Source: Anaerolineales bacterium UBA6131 (lineage in GTDB: Bacteria > Chloroflexota > Anaerolineae > UBA2200). Taken from it: a DNA stretch of 13,570 bases. The position numbers and the translations under genes are program-made. Below the pieces are notes generated by a model. That model was not told the DNA's origin and did no database searches. It saw only the letters and a list, made by a program, of their open reading frames with translations. Position 1 is the stretch's first letter, and every line of letters begins with the position of its first letter. Location: assembly GCA_002435875.1 (NCBI GenBank), contig DIVN01000086.1, positions 1 to 13,570 on the forward strand, in the 5' to 3' direction. Positions 13,135 through 13,570 of the stretch are shown in pieces.

Positions 13135-13570
13135 ATGGACCAATTGACTCGCAGGACCTTCATACGACGTCTCGCCGCGGCAGGCCTGGGTGCATGGGCC
13201 ACGGCGGCGCTCTCAGGCTGTCAACAGCCACCGCCGGCAACACCTTTGCCTCCGTCTGCCACCATGGGACCAGCGGGGAGCACGGCTGCTCCAACCCGGC
13301 TGTCCGGCGTTACGTCCCCCACAGCACCGAGCCCGACAAGCCAAGCGGCAGTGGCAGGATTCCCGCATCTGGTTGTCGCACGCGGTGGCGAGCCCGAAGA
13401 CCTGGTTCGGCAGTCATTCCGCGCTCTGGGAGGCATCGAGCGGTTTGTTCACGCTGGCGACGATGTCATCGTCAAGCCCAACATCTGCGTCGGCTACCAT
13501 GGCTACGAGTTCGCGGCGACCACCAACCCATGGGTGGTCAGCACGCTAGTGCGCATGTGCCTGGAGGCAG
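13135..13570 (+). CDS. DUF362 (COG2006) Tat-exported lipoprotein, 3' end outside window
   Basis: The first 145 codons are visible. The N-terminus is a twin-arginine signal (RRTFIRR then a hydrophobic stretch) ending in the lipobox LSGC, so the protein is probably exported folded and lipid-anchored. A Pro/Ser/Thr-rich linker (to about residue 78) leads to a DUF362 domain that begins LVVARGGEPEDLVRQSF and includes VIVKPNICVGYHG. Many DUF362 proteins carry or sit beside Fe-S domains, and Tat export suggests a folded cofactor protein, but no function is established. The start is ATG 13135 with GGAGCAGG about 4 bases upstream, 14 bases after the nitroreductase stop, so the two are probably co-transcribed. 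The frame is open to the window edge. Confidence 0.85.
   Translation, partial: MDQLTRRTFIRRLAAAGLGAWATAALSGCQQPPPATPLPPSATMGPAGSTAAPTRLSGVTSPTAPSPTSQAAVAGFPHLVVARGGEPEDLVRQSFRALGGIERFVHAGDDVIVKPNICVGYHGYEFAATTNPWVVSTLVRMCLEA

Overview
This window looks like chromosomal DNA of an anaerobic or microaerophilic bacterium, most likely a member of the Chloroflexota. The phylum is an inference. It rests on the C-terminal tail AYLPIIVKG after a Ser/Thr/Pro linker in the sugar dehydrogenase (a tail common on Chloroflexota surface proteins), on the Tat lipoprotein at the right edge, and on the overall gene style. No rRNA, tRNA, CRISPR array or transposase is visible.

Layout: one long minus-strand block runs from about 12.0 kb down to 0.2 kb. 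At the far right, a nitroreductase and the start of a DUF362 Tat lipoprotein are transcribed divergently on the plus strand. In transcription order the minus-strand block reads: Cys-rich ferredoxin; cysK; a NifU-like scaffold; a serine acetyltransferase fused to a MIP18 (DUF59) domain; a NifS/IscS homologue; ferritin; an IscU scaffold fused to a MIP18 domain; a TusA-like sulfur carrier; hgcA; hgcB; (gap of 326 bp); copA; a ferric-reductase-like membrane cytochrome; and a secreted PQQ-type sugar dehydrogenase carrying a frameshift. Another minus-strand gene begins at base 4 and runs off the left edge.

The centrepiece is hgcA-hgcB, the gene pair required for microbial mercury methylation. HgcA carries the complete diagnostic cap-helix motif NVWCAAGKGTFGT plus a five-helix membrane domain. 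HgcB has two CxxCxxCxxxCP clusters, the GVGCA cysteine and a vicinal Cys pair. The pair is the distal end of what looks like a single sulfur and iron supply operon. CysE and CysK make cysteine, a NifS homologue would normally release its sulfur, ferritin holds iron, two IscU-type scaffolds and two MIP18 domains handle Fe-S assembly, and TusA is a persulfide carrier. TusA, HgcA and HgcB are translationally coupled, with gaps of 7 and 11 bases. I infer a self-contained sulfur, Fe-S and thiol module dedicated to HgcAB, or at least co-regulated with it.

The main surprise inside this operon is the NifS/IscS homologue. It keeps the fold and the catalytic-Cys loop (STGSAC) but has lost the PLP-binding lysine (HL where the family has HK) and appears to have lost four further PLP contacts. 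It may be a PLP-free persulfide or thiol protein rather than a cysteine desulfurase.

Regulation: a perfect palindrome, ATACTT-TGT-AAGTAT, overlaps the apparent -10 box of the operon promoter (11989-12003). A near copy, ACACTT-GAC-AAGTAT, lies just ahead of the divergent nitroreductase (12589-12603). One unseen regulator may therefore govern both sides.
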